This document shows positions 39,601 through 52,930 of a stretch of 64,000 bases of DNA, piece by piece. Position numbers and translations under genes: made by a program. This stretch comes from Temnothorax longispinosus (taxonomy: Eukaryota > Arthropoda > Insecta > Hymenoptera > Formicidae), in assembly GCF_030848805.1 (NCBI RefSeq), contig NC_092359.1:21045579-21109578 (forward strand). The letters run 5' to 3'. A model generated the notes under the pieces. That model searched no databases. It saw only the letters and a list, made by a program, of their open reading frames with translations, and was not told the DNA's origin. Position 1 is the stretch's first letter. Each line of letters begins with the position of its first letter.

Positions 39601-42600
39601 AATCGCGCAGGGGATTTGTCCGGCGCGACGTGTCACTGCCGGCAAAAACTTATACCGATTCCTGCAAATCGCCCTGCCTGAAATCCTACCGGGTCGAGAG
39701 TAACTTTAGATTTATGTGCGCGCATTACGGGCAATTGAGAATTCAGCGTCTCCTTGCAATTAACGCGCAGCCCCGCCCGCGACGACGCGACGCTCGAAAT
39801 TACATGCGTGTGCGCGTGTATCAGTTTCACACGAGTGTGTCACCGCGCGCACTTTGCTCCCCCCGTCTTACATTGACTTATCCGATCTTGTACACGGGCG
39901 TAATACGCGATTCTCATTTCCGTTTCCGCGCGCCAAGATAGTTAATTGAGTACACAAGCGAGCCGTAAATTTACCAGCGAAACATTATACGAGCGATATA
40001 TTAGTCGTCTCGTTTCGATGAAAACGGAATTATGGAAATTACATGCGCGAAATCGAACGCCAATCTCCTTGACGAACTTACATTTAACTGGGAACTGTCA
40101 GTGTCCAAAACTAGGCGTATACATAATTCCAAAATCGTCCATCTGCAAATGCTGTTTATCACTGATTAAATTATACGGGAAAATCGAGATCGCCGCGCAG
40201 CATCGGCGATTAGAATCGCTATTGTGAATTCCGTTTCTGTTCGAAGGCGTGTGTGCGCGCACGCGCGCGCGGGTTCGCATAATATTGAGAGAGATAGGTC
40301 ACAACGTTTCTACGGTTCCCTTCATCGGAAAAACGCAGAACGATAAAGTGATTTCCCGAGAATTTCACCCGCGGAAAAACGCCGGCCGAGCTTCGCAGTC
40401 AGATTAGCCGCATTCGTCATGCGGTGTACAAATAAATACGTGACTCCTCTCTTTCTCTCTCTCTCTCCGTCGCGTCGGCCAGTTTATTGCATTTACCGCC
40501 CGTGCGCGCGCAAAAAAAAAGGAAGAAAGAGGAGAGATTTCATGAACCACAATTCGGCGCATCTCCGCGCGAAGTGCGACTAGTGCGAGCGCAATTTAAT
40601 TTCTTAGCAAAAACGCGTTTCACCCCCCTCCCTCTTTATTTTATGTATCTCCTTCTGTGGTATCTCTTTACGTGGTAAATTACAGCGCGCAGAAAAAAAG
40701 TGGCCAACGGCGATTTACTTGCGCTTCACCTCGGGATTAATTGCACAGCAATTCACCGTGTGAGAGGGAGTAGATAACTTCCTCGTTTTTAACGAAGGCG
40801 CGTATCGAACAACAGATATCGCGCCTCGCGCTCTCACATAAATTTGTATCGCTTCATGTTCCCGTATTTCGTCCTGTATTCCCCTCCCTACCGCTCGGCT
40901 TCATCCGTCGAAGAGCACTTCTCCTCTCCCGCGATTGATACTTTCATTCTTGATGATGTAAAAAAATCAATGATCTTTCTGCCAAGTGAAATAATTTACC
41001 GGTGCATACGTGACTCCAACGATGGAAACAGATCACGGCCGAGCGAGGGAAATAATTGAAAAGTTTCGTGCGATACCGCGCTAAATTCTTGATTTACGAT
41101 ACGGGAAGTCTCTCTTTCATATAATCATAGAAAAAAATGCGATTATACATCATAATAATTTAAAGTGCACGTAATAAAATTTGTTACTATGAGAGTTGAA
41201 GTGCTTTTCTTAAAAACAATATGGATAATTTTAGAAAGTAAATCGGTAAGAGCTTTATTTCTCAGTTAATTTTAAATGAACTGTCACACAGAGAGAAGAG
41301 TTGCAAGCTGAGTCATAAATATTTACGAAATTTCTTTTTTAAGCTAAAAGATAACGCAAATAATATGTTTTTAAAAGCTAATTTTAAAAGTAGAAATGTT
41401 ATTTCCTCTTTCGGCAAAAATACCGTCTGTACATATTCACCAAGTGCATCCTATATTCCTGAACATTGTGTGTAACTGCATTACGATGGGAAACATATTA
41501 ATATATTACTACATCTCTATGTTAGAAACTGCGATAATCAATTTAGACTCGCTGTTGCACGATGTTTAGCGTAATAAGAAGATTTCCGGACTATCGTCTT
41601 TGTGAAAAATATATCAAAATGGACTTATCTCTCTCTCGCAGCGAACCCTTCAATTACCGCGACGTCTATAGTTTGCGACCCCTCGGGGCCAATGTTCGTC
41701 AATCTAACAGGGTTACTCTCGCGCAGCGGTAGAAAGTTTTGATGCAAAGTTGCCAGTACAGGCTGACGCGGGATACTCCCATTCGCCGTGACAATGTAAT
41801 TTCGTTATCGTTTCAATTGGTTTCTCAGCAGGAGGTTGTTGTTTAAACGTGCAATTACGTAGGAATCGGTTCTCGAAAGTACAGCGGGGTCGCATCTATC
41901 CTTCCTTCCCTCTCCTTCCCGCTTCGAAAATTTTATCGAGGGACGACTGAGAGCAAATGGTTTTGTACCGTCATAAACAGCGACGTGTTCACAGTGGCTT
42001 TACCAATATTCCATTACCAATATTCTGCAATATTCGTTTTTAAATACCGCGTCTGTGACAAAAATGACTCGCTCTTTTCTGTATTAATTTGTATCCTGCT
42101 TTGATTACAATAAATTTTACTAATATTTATTTCACGACTAAAATTTGTTTTCAAAAAATAAAATAATTTTATCGATAGAGGGTTTTGACACGAGTAATAT
42201 TTAAATTAACTTAAATTAACAATTTTCGAGGCGCAGCTTTGGCATCACAAGTATGTTCGGCACGTCGCGCGGCGATGCGCTAAATTGCACTGCATTATAC
42301 GCCGCTATAACGGTGCCGTAATGTATTACGCATTGTCAACACTAGAACGCATCACCGTTACGCTACATTATCGTGCATAAATATCCGAGATGGAATTTTC
42401 GTGCCTTATTAATCTGCCAATTGTATAAAGGAAATGTAGAAAGAGATCTTACGTAATTAATAAAAACAGCGACGGCAATCGATTCAAAGCTGTCTTTAAA
42501 CGCGACGCGTTTGAACATCTTATTTCTGTATCATGCAAAAATATGAGATACTCCCCCTTTTCGGTGCGACATCTTCTTACCCTTCGCGTATTGAAAATAT

Positions 42601-45600
42601 CTCGTTTTTTGAAAAAGGAGAAACATAACTCAGCTCCCCCTGGAAAATACATCTATTACGTGCTCGTTTTCCCGACCCGCGCACGAGTTAACGTCTCGCG
42701 CCTGCCATCGCTGTATATAATTGAAGTAACGCACACCCGACGCGACACTTGGAGCAACGTTCCCGAAGTATCGCGCGCACAAAGAACCCGCCAGCGCTTT
42801 GAGAAGTCGCAAAGCGACGTCGATGATTAAGGATTCTCTTTCCGTAATTAGCGGATGCGGATGCGGAAACGAGACACCGGCGTATATCTCCGGGTGTCCC
42901 CGTGTGCGATTAACGCGACGATATAGATATGCGTACCATGGATTCGAGGAAGCGCACACCCAGCGACTTGGGATCCCTCCAAGGAGCTCCGCCAGGACCA
43001 GGCCGTCCCCACGGCGAAGGATGCACCAGCTAAGCACACGGCGCCATCGCATATTAAACAGTTTCCAAGGCTTGCTTCCTCTACCCCTATACGTGTGCGT
43101 ACGCGTTACGGGATCGTCGTCGCGTGATCCTGGAACACGTGCTCGGCGTCTATTCGCGCGCCCGCGCGCTTATCCTCGACCTCCCCCGCGTGCACTATAC
43201 TCGCGCCGTCATCGCGTCCCAAACGCGAAGGGGGATGCGAGGAAACTCACCGCGCTCGCGTTAGAACCTCATCTGCATCCGATTAGCGGTCGCAGCCTAA
43301 TTTCTACAACCGGCACGTAATCCCGAAAATTACACCGCGCATGCAGCGAGGAACGGAGCGGCGATCATACGATGTTTGCACATGTTCGTGCACGCGGTAT
43401 AGCTACTGCGCCAATTTCGCGAATCCTTTTCGTCTCCTCGTCGGTATACGTGGAATGACCGTGGGATCGATTGTTCCCAGCCTGTTTCCGCGTAAACCGT
43501 TTCAGCTTGGATGAAACAATAATGCGAGTAGATATTTTATAAGTCCTCGTCTTCTCGAACTCCGCTTCGATTAAGCTTGAATAGAACAAGTCGGTTTATT
43601 ATTTAATCTGCTTAGATGTGAGCAAATCGGTTTAGTCCAACTAACCAACAACGTTGATTTTTGTCGTAATATATGAAGCACGCATTATGAAAATTGAAGT
43701 GGCGAAATAACATGTTTATGTACTTATCACACGCTTGTGAATTTTCCGACGTGTCCGCGTTTTAGAAAAATGTACCCCGAAATTCTACCGTCGCGTTAGA
43801 AAAAGAAGCGAAAAACGAAAAGGAGAGAAACACTTAGAGCATTCAAAGCTATCCTATTTCATAGCTCGGAAAAAAATTCGACATGCGTCCTGGTTTTTTC
43901 GTTCAAATAGAGAAACCATTTTTACACGACGCCGGACGGTGTCGTTAAAACGTTTCCTTTTCGCGATTCTATATGGGTGCGTCAAAAATTTCACAGCGGA
44001 CCCGTAGGCAGGGGAGAATCGACTTTGTGGAAGTAGCGTTTCTAGTTCTACGTGATCGGAGAAATCGACTATACGTCTCGAGTTGGAGCGGATACGACGT
44101 GTTCGGCCCCGGCGGCACAGCCGCTCTCTCGAAATTATTGCCACGAGAAAAATGCCTCGTGTCCAACATACAAGGAAAGTCCATTACGAGATTTCTCGTA
44201 TTTGCTGGCATGACGAGTCGATACCATGTTCGACAATAAAGCTCAACTCATTTGGGTATAGCTGCGACCCTCCACAAGTGAAAGAATCAACCTCTGCACC
44301 CTCTTCCGGATTCGTCTGTCCCGAAAATCTCGCACAATTACAGGCGTCTCTTTTGGTAATTAATGAAAAAAAGTCATGAAAATATTTATAATGTATATTA
44401 AAGTTAAAAATCTTTTAATATTTTTTTTTTTAATTAAAAAATCATCTTTTAATGATGTTTTCTTTATAGAATATCAGAAAAAAGTATAATTATTTTTATT
44501 ATTCTAAAATGTTTTTTATTCAATTTTACTAAAATAACTACAAAAATATAATATAGAATTTAATCGAATAGAAATGTTCGTTTGTAGAATAAATTTTAAT
44601 TTTATAAAAACAAACATGCAAAAATCAATTAATTAATATCACGTTTTATTTAACCCGCGGATTAAAATTACTGCACGATCAAAATTTCTCTTATTTTCTT
44701 GTCGTCTCTCGCAACCTCAAATAGCAGTTGGTGAAAAAGCTCTTATATTGACAAATTTAAAATTATATCACTCGAAATAACAACCTTTGACCCACCTCTG
44801 CTACGGCAAGCAATTTCCAGCTACAGTTAGCAGTTTCCAGTTTTCTATATAAAGCGAGACCTGCTAAACTTCACGCGTCATCGCGTGTCCCGCATCACAT
44901 GATGACATTGCAATACAAACTTCATGTCTGCGGTATCGGAAAGGTATCGTGTGTACGAGGTCAGATGAGATATTAATGGGAACTTACGCTGACGAGGCGA
45001 CAGCGATATCGTCGCATTTGATCGACACACGCGCGCGAGGACGATAAAATCGCGAATTCACTCGTGGGGGTGAGTATCATGCTAATTACCGATTTGCAAT
45101 TGCGCATAGTCAGTGTAAACGTAGTTACTTTAATTTTGCTATAAACTTATCTGTAACTCTTCTAAAACCAAAAAACGGAAACTCACGCGAACACTTTTAT
45201 AATTTTTGATTACTGACTCCAGTTACTGATTATACGTGTGTAAACAATTGTTTCATTTATTTGCATTATGGATAATATGCTCCAAAACTTTTCGTCAAGA
45301 ACTTTCGGAATAGCTAACACGGTCGATAATTATTCGTATTATGTAAAACAATTCGAATCAATTAAGAAAGATTTACGTTTAACGTCTTGTTTTTTTTTCT
45401 CAGATAATAACGCTTCGTTTAAAGACGAAGAAATTTATTTAACCCAAGCTAAAATTAATCCTCTGAGAGTTAGGTCGTGTCGGTGCAGTCGACCCTTAAC
45501 GTTGATTACGACCGGATCGAATCAACATCGGGCGTGTTCTTCTTCCCCTTATCCTATTTCTCCAACGTAGAATTCGGAATCCCCCTACGTGCTGCCTTTG

Positions 45601-48600
45601 CAATATTCGGTGCAGTAATATAGGCGACTTCCGGAGCTATTATGCTATTCCAAGCGCGACGTCTGCCAGACGGTTCGTGTCGTCGAGAATCAGGAGTAGT
45701 CGTATGTCGTAATTTGCCTTTGTATGAAATTTTATGGGAGAGCGGAGAGCTGATGCCGTTTGAAGCGATGAATTCGCATACTGGCGATATTGCGCGGTTA
45801 TAACGATCGCACAAGCGCACAAAGATGCAAATCTAATTGGCGACGCACACGCAAGCAAGCGAAAATTTTCTCCAGATGTGCGAGAATGCGTTTAAAACGA
45901 ATTTTTTTTTTTAAGCAACTGCGACTATAACTAATCAGCTAGAACAGATCGCTGCCATTGTTTGTATTTGTTATACGCCCAGAATAGAGCAAATATTCTT
46001 GCTCTTTATACTAAAAGTTAAGTGTCTCGAAATATATGAATATAAGTATTAAGTGCATTTATGTATGTTCAAAAGCATAATCGCATGGCATTTAAAGTAT
46101 TTTAAGCATATTCGCATACAGCAAATGTCATGGAAAACATATAAATAGTAAAATATGTTTTGTCGCTTCAATAAAAATGCGGTTCGTGACTACATTCGTG
46201 ACCTAGTTTTGTATGCGCCAAACATTAATGACAACTTCTAAGGTTTGCTGGAGATATAAAAAAGTAGCTAGCACTTAATATATGCGACAAATGCACATAC
46301 AAATTGTATTACCACTATTCCTTCGACCTTCTGATATAAAAAGGATATTGAAAAATGAAATACATGAAACATTTAAATAGTCGCTAAAAAAGTATAAAAG
46401 TATTTTATGCATTTGTCCCATTATGCGTTCTCATTTTTTTTATCTTAATGTATGTTTAAGAAATCAGAAAAATATGTGTGTATTCTTTCTCTCTTTGATG
46501 AATTATGCCGAGTAAAAAATTACGTACGGTCGTACGTATTTATGTCGCGGTAAAGAAAACGTATGGAAATCTGTATGGAAATACGAAGCTCGTTTAATCA
46601 AAACAACAAGAGAGGTGAATTCCATGGACATTTTTACTCCATAGTGCCAGAGATTAATTCTGTCTATATCTACATGTCCATCTACGGAAATATATTAACG
46701 TATCATATAAAGGAGCATTTATTTTCAAGATATCAATTAAAAAATCATAAAGAGTATAATCTCAGGAAATTTTATGAAATTGTGTCTCTAAAATATAAAA
46801 ATAAGTAAAATAAACGAATAAGACTAAATTAAATTTAAAAAGTACATTAAACGACAAACGTTAAATATTTAATAAAGGATTTAAAAGATAAAATGCATGT
46901 AGATTTATAAAAAGACAAGGAAATGTTATTATATAATTGTGTGCTAGAAACTCATCACTCGTAAAAGAAGTCGAGATTGGGATTTATAATATTGTATAAG
47001 TCTTAATAAATCTTTATATACAGTCTGTAATACACATAAGATGCGAAGAAGATGGATAAAGATTCACAATACTATACATAAGTAAAAGTAAACATGCAAA
47101 CTTTAATTCTAGCAGATGTATCATCATCTGTCTCTGGCTGAGAGAGAGAGAATAAATTTAATTACATAATCCCAAAATTTATCATTTGATGCATTAATCA
47201 TCCTGCGTATGACTGCATTAAGCTTTTATCCGGATGATGAATATCGAAAATATCAAGAAAACAACAAGAAAAAATCTCACCGCGCCTTCAGAGGATTGCA
47301 CAGTAATCATTACTTACACGAGTTCGAGATAGATAATATAATGCAATTGTATTGTACTATTTTGAGAGAGAACGCTCCGCAACTCTCGAGAGAGATTTCC
47401 TAGATTTATTAAACAGGCCATGCCTTACTCACAGACCTACCGCCAATTAATTTGAACAATGAAGAATTTAGTTTAATTATTATAAACATTATTAAAATAT
47501 TAATAAATGTTTTTAGAAAAAAAGTGAACCATTTTATATTCTAGGAAAAAACAAAATTAGAGTAAAAGCCACATTTTAGAACAGTGCTTTACTGAAATAA
47601 TGATACGTTCAATTGTATATAACGTACACAATTTTTCAGTAAAATCTAATTAACCTCTACAGGACCGGCGCCTTTTTTTTAACAATATTTTTAGTTTTAG
47701 TGCTTAGAACATTTTTGTCCTTGTCAGTGGATTGAACTACGAAAAAAACGGCGCCACTCCAGCGCCTAATATTAGGCTTCCGGTCCCGAAGCAATTAATT
47801 ATCGCAAAGAGTCACGAAATTGTTGATATTTCTAACAAAAATAAATCGATAAAGTGAGACATCCCCATGGACGATTATTTAAATGCCAGACAGAATATTC
47901 TAATGTGTGTACCAACAGGATGTTGTATTACCAGTAGTACTGCCTGAAAACTTTACACGCGGCACACAACGTTGCGTGATATTGCTTTCCGGCTCTTGTG
48001 TTTTATACATGGCCACACATGTTTATACATGTACACCGCGTATACGGATTTAATAACTCGATTTGTACGTAAACTCTCTGCTGTTCGGCGCGCGCAATCA
48101 AAACGCGTACGTTTATTATTAAACTTGAATGATCTTCGTAGTCCCGTACTAAACCATCCATAATAATTTTCTTATAGCAAGAAATAGCAAGTTCGTGCAT
48201 TTTTCACAAGTTTTTCGTGTATATTTGATTGATTCAAATGTTGCGAAAAAATTGCACTGCAAAGTGAGATCTTCCTTCTCTTTTTCATAATTACATCGCG
48301 ATTTTCTTGCAACATCCCAAATCGCATATCGAAATAGATCCGCGGAAACTTTTCATTCGCATATACGACATTCATTTCATTCGTTTACGACAATATGACG
48401 GCCGGCCACTTCAACTTCAAGTTCTCTCGCGAGTATTCAACTCTCATTTGCCCCAGGAAATTATCGGCTCGGGAACACCGATGCGCGGAAGCATTAAAAA
48501 CGCGACGACAAATCTTATTCGCGCGGGTAACGCCGTTCTCGCGTGCATCAGCGTGACGACGTGCGTAAGCGAGCCCGAAAGTTTTCAGAGACGAGTAACG

Positions 48601-51161
48601 TGCATGCGATCGTGCCGGCCGGGGTCGGATTTACGGGGACGAAAGTTTCGCGACGAGGGTGCGAGCGAAAAAAAAAATGACAGCTACGGGCCTCTCTAGT
48701 TTTACCTGACCGAAACTGTGATATCCCGGCGGCTCGAGCGGCTCCAGAGGCACGTTTTTCTTTCTCAGAGTAGCCGCGCAGGGCGCGCCGCCACCTGGTT
48801 TACCCCACGGCGAGTAATTGGCCAGAATTTCCTGTAGCTGCAAGGGAAAAAAAGAAATTAGGAATCTAATTTCTAATTACGTAAAGTCGTCGCGGCTGAA
48901 CTACGCGAACGTCAGCCGGCGCGACTGCAGTTACATCTTGCGCGCCGGTAATCACGCATTTCGCGTGTCTGAATTTTGAATTTTTCCGTTGGGCAAATAA
49001 AAGCTGCAATAAAACGAAGAATTTCTTTAAATTAAATTCTTACTAGTTCTCAGGAAATTCGTTTAAATGCGCGATAGAGCACCGCGTGTGACCGGTATGC
49101 GTGAAATAAGCTGCTATCGCGCTCGTAATAGATCGAAAATGCATGCAGCGTCTAGCACGGCGCCGCAAATTAAAGACAGCTTCTGCGCTTGGAAGGGAAG
49201 TCGTTCGAGGTTTAACTTAGAAGCGTTTAGCGTCGTCGGTGTGATCATACGGAGAACCCTGCGGGCAGATAGGATTAACCCTGAGCGTATCAGCCCTTCC
49301 CGGCAGCATTGCTAACGCACTTGCATTCGACCGCGTGCACTTGCACCAGACCGCGGCCGCACCAGATTCCCGAGTAATAAGAGGGATGGGACCGCGAGTA
49401 ATCCCTCGGCCTGTCTTTATTAGCATACCGGTTACACGATAAATTCCGACCGCCACCTCCCCCTCCCTCCGTATACAGTAAATACAATTTAATACGGTCG
49501 ACGTGTTGCATTAACGATACGAAATAATCACCGAAGCAATAATTACGCTGGGATTTTCATCGGCATAATTTCGACATGTATTTTGAGTGATTGAAACGGC
49601 GGACAAAGTGTACGCGACAGGTATTACGGTGAACTGGATACACCCATGTGCGCATATACATATATTCATATATATGTATATGCGCGCGTGTACGCGTATG
49701 CATTTTTACAATATATTCCGTGCGGATTGTTATTTTCACAGGGGAATGGTAATGAATGTAACGAGCGCGTGTTCTGCAAATATTTAGGACCGCCCCGGTG
49801 ATGATTGCGCATCATCATTATGCTGCATCAATACCAAAATAAAATGAGAGAGAGAATAAAAACGTGAGATTTTAAACGCCGGATATAATTGGCGTATAAA
49901 ACATAAAAAAATTATCCGAAAGAAACAATCCGGAAATGTTGGTTTTACAAGTTACCTCTACGGAATTGAAGAAAATCAAATATTGATAAAACGATTTGAA
50001 GGGGGCGTAATTTATAAATTATCCCGAACTCGATCGCGCTTGTAGATTTTCCAGGAGTCTGCGTGGACGCTTCCCTGAACATTCAACGTAATGCATCGAT
50101 TTTATTTCTAATTACAGTTTGCGCCGGCGATCAGTTCGTAGATTACTATTAACGCGACCCCAACACTTAACGAGCGCTGGTTGCAGCGTTTGTTATAAGT
50201 TTGTAACGAGCACGCGGGACGAGACATGCAGTTTGTGTAAAGGAGAGACCGTGATAGATTATTGGGTTATCTTTCGCGGCTTGTTTCTTAAGACAGTTAG
50301 AGACGGAGATTATGCAAATCCACTTTAATGGGATGGCTTTATTACCGTTCGCTCGCACGTAATTTCCCGCTCTCCGAATTCAACGACACGCCCCGTGAAA
50401 CGTAGAAATAAACGCAACTGGGTCAGACACGTACTGGAATTACAGCGACATTTTCAAAACACGTCTATAATGGGAATAAGCGAAAAGGTCACTTGATTTA
50501 TTTGATATATCTGTCATAATTCAGTATTCTCAATTTTCCATTTCGGAAGTATTATTCTCATCGAGTAATATTGATCTCATTTCAAGTGTCCTCATTTGCT
50601 GCTAATTCTTTTATTCGCTTGAATGTTAGACTAAATATAGTTTATTTATGAACAAATTATAAATATTTGTGCCATTCATCCCGTGATATGATATCAGAAA
50701 AATATATGATTTCGAATTTTTGACCGTCCCCAAATTCAAAGTGACGCTGTTGAATTTTAATGTCTCCGACCGTTTGCAGACCCTGGCGAAGGATTAATTT
50801 CCAAAGTCCGCGCCCGTCTTCGCCCTAATGACGTTCCGGTTCAACGAATATATCCCGAGGCCGTATCTCTCGCAGTAGACCCTTATCCGATCGGTAACAA
50901 TAGCAAGGCGAGACAATGACGTTAAGGGGGAGGTCGAGGCCGTAGGGCAAGTGGTATAAACGGCAGCAACGTGGCCAAACCAGAAACGCCCATTTGTGTG
51001 ACACATACTTCACGTTGCTCGCGGTGCTTTTGACGTTGCAGCTCCTCCTTCCGTCGCCTCCATAACGCCGTGCCCTCCTGAACAACACGGCGCTCGCGCT
51101 TTCTCCTCGCGTCTTCTTCGACTTCCGGCTCGTACGTTGTCTCAGGAACTTCCTGCGCCAT
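33663..51161 (-). CDS. CSPP1-like (centrosome/spindle-pole type) protein with two WGxPGxGAP motifs, six exons
   Basis: Minus-strand exons, 5' to 3': 51161-51009, 48837-48706, 38195-38093, 38009-37823, 34628-34547 and 33809-33663. Every junction is GT-AG, with strong donors such as GTAAGT after 37823 and 34547. Phases are 0, 0, 1, 2, 0. The total is 804 nt, 267 residues and a TGA stop at 33663-33665. The Met at 51161 directly follows an in-frame TAA. Residues 17-50 and about 200-239 are Arg/Glu/Gln-rich helices. The first leads into PWGKPGGGAP (61-70), the second (GNREYIADLAEQIRRKR, 199-215) into LWGRPGHGAP (239-248), so the protein is two copies of one module around a less charged middle (96-192). 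Charged helices plus WGxPGxGAP motifs recall CSPP1, a microtubule-associated centrosome, spindle-pole and cilium protein; this match is from memory and is inference. It is much shorter than vertebrate CSPP1. Exon structure is firm; the family name is tentative. Confidence 0.82.
34548..37822. other. Intron 4 of the CSPP1-like gene and flanks
   Basis: The intron runs 37822-34629 on the minus strand, between GTAAGT and TTTTCTTTTATAG. It contains one unexplained exon-like stretch at 36867-36802, a poly-T run at 35281-35308, and an isolated good minus-strand acceptor near 35505 that opens a frame without a matching donor. No independent gene is supported here. Confidence 0.5.
35281..35308. repeat. 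Poly-T tract
   Basis: A nearly pure T run broken by two A residues. It could be the tail of an old retroposed element on the minus strand, but no body of such an element is recognisable beside it. Confidence 0.6.
38196..48705. other. 10.5-kb intron 2 of the CSPP1-like gene
   Basis: Bounded on the minus strand by CAG|GTAAAA after 48706 and CTTCAG before 38195. It holds GC-rich patches (about 38.8-40.6 and 42.6-43.3 kb) whose overlapping ORFs on both strands look compositional, AT-rich stretches (44.4-47.6 kb), and a TTAA-flanked inverted-repeat element at 47654-47794. A plus-strand ORF at 45268-45570 (100 codons, no family match) is the only one with a plausible ATG, and I do not call it a gene. 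The large size leaves room for intronic enhancers. Confidence 0.5.
47654..47794. mobile_element. Possible piggyBac-type MITE, 141 bp, between TTAA sites
   Basis: TTAA lies directly on both sides (47650-47653 and 47795-47798). Reading inward from each end, the first 8 bases differ (CCTCTACA and TTGCTTCG), but both are then followed by GGACCGG at the same offset. Next come GC-rich subterminal sequence (CGCC and AAGCC) and an AT-rich core. TTAA target duplications are diagnostic of piggyBac. The weakly matching outermost bases make this tentative. It is non-coding and lies within the long intron of the CSPP1-like gene. Confidence 0.42.
48838..51008. other. Intron 1 of the CSPP1-like gene
   Basis: 2.2 kb between GAA|GTATGT and a T-rich acceptor ending TTGCAG. 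A second AG six bases further in would remove two residues, and either could be used. The stretch 49645-49702 is an alternating AT/GT/GC purine-pyrimidine run with palindromic parts. I see no other gene in it. Confidence 0.6.
49645..49702. repeat. Alternating purine-pyrimidine repeat (AT/GT/GC)
   Basis: Mixed CATATA, TATATG and GCGCGTGT steps, largely self-complementary. A simple-sequence tract inside an intron. Confidence 0.6.
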
Positions 51162-52639
51162 TTACGTATATCCTATCCCGGCTTCCCGACGGACGGGGGA
51201 GGAGGGAAGGAGAAACAAAGGATCGTACAGCGCGGCTGTATCCCGACGATATCCCGACGCAACGTGACGCGTATACTCTTCAGGCATGCCAGCTTCGAAT
51301 ATCGAATGCCAAAATAGGGCCAGGAGCGACTTGGTACAAGTCGCATGCCGCAGCACGTGGTTCTGTCATCATTCGTTATCGATTTAACAGAATATCGCTC
51401 TTCCCGCGGGAGATACGATGCCGTTGTACGTAGTTGACGGTGTAATAGGTGTGCCGATGCCAGGACACCGCGCTGTAATCGAGACATCCGGGTTTTATAT
51501 ATCGTTTCTCGATATAAAAAACGAGTCGTGCAAATCCACCCCTCTGCTCTCCGTCTGCACGAAGCCCCCGAAGCTTTGTTCATTCATTCGAACGCTTGAG
51601 CTACGATTTAATTCCACGTGTCCCGACACTGCAAACCCGGCGTGCACGAAACAATTGCGTAATTGGATTAGGATGCCGACATTTAAATTACGAGCACTGC
51701 GCTATATTTCATGTTTCTCGCGGCACTTTTCCGCATGCGACGGTATGCCTACGCGTTTTGATGATTTTTTTTTATTATTTAGAAAAGAGAGGAGAGAAAT
51801 GTGTAGGAAGATGTGTAGAACATGCGATTGAAAAGCGCAGGCTTATTGCATTCGACCGCTATAAATAATGGCGCGTCGCCGACTTTATATTCCGATCACG
51901 TTTAATAAATCACTTTTATCTGTCACGCGAAAACAACTGTTATATAACTTCTATTGTATATTTTATTGCTTTGTCGTGCATCAGATTGGTATCTACACTG
52001 TAACAAAGTATTTTGTATTTCCTCTTGCTTCTGTATTTTTTAAATAAGACGTCATCCCCTAGAATTTCGTGTGTCATGAAAACTGAAGAAACTTAATTAA
52101 TCATAATTAAGATTAAATCATAACGATTAGCCGTCTGCAAAAATACTAAAATCTTAAAATGCTGAAAACTTCGATCAATATTCATACACAATACATTCGT
52201 GCTTTATTGTTAATCTAATTATATCATTATTTTAGATTAATAAATATTGAGTTACACACACTGGGGTCAGGCTATAACTGTACGTATAATATGACATATA
52301 AAAGAGTTATATTCAATTATGTATTTAAGGTTTGTAAAATATAAACATTTTCAAATAAGAAAGATATAATTTCTCGAAGAAAATCATCCGTATTCTATAT
52401 TATTAAACAGAATGCTTCAAAAGAAATATCTAATATTTTGCCATTATAATTAGAACTATATTCATCAGCTTGTCTAGTTATAGCACTTAGAAGACATAGT
52501 TTTTTTTTTCTTAAATCACGAAAATTTCGCTCTAAAATATATGTTTAACACATAACCAGATGTATGACTTCGAGATATTATAACGTCTCGTGATTTTGTA
52601 CGAATAGAATTTTGTAGAATGTTATTGAATTAGGTAAAA

Positions 52640-52930
52640 ATAGTATATTATAGGTTTTTGTGGTCTGATTAAGAATCTGAGGTTAAAATTATGAAATTTA
52701 AAAAGCGGATTCAATATGACGACCATCAAGTAGATCAAGTATAATTTTTGCATCGATTTATATTAGACTTAGTATTTATAGGTTTTTCAAATAATTTCAT
52801 ATAATTTCATATAATTTTTCAAATAATTATGAACCTGAGATCAAAGTTACAAAATTTAAAATAAAAGATCTATTGATCTAAATATAAGCAATAAATAAAT
52901 ATAGCCTAAATATAAGCAAAATATAAATTT
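52640..52930. repeat. Decayed tandem or dispersed repeat copies
   Basis: Two related stretches start with TATAGGTTTTT (about 52650 and 52780). They continue with AATCTGAGGTTAAAATTATG in one and CCTGAGATCAAAGTTAC in the other, then run into AAATTTAAAA. The second copy also carries a short internal ATAATTTCAT duplication. This word order resembles a dispersed, satellite-like repeat common in insect genomes. The copies are too diverged to give an exact unit length. Confidence 0.5.
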
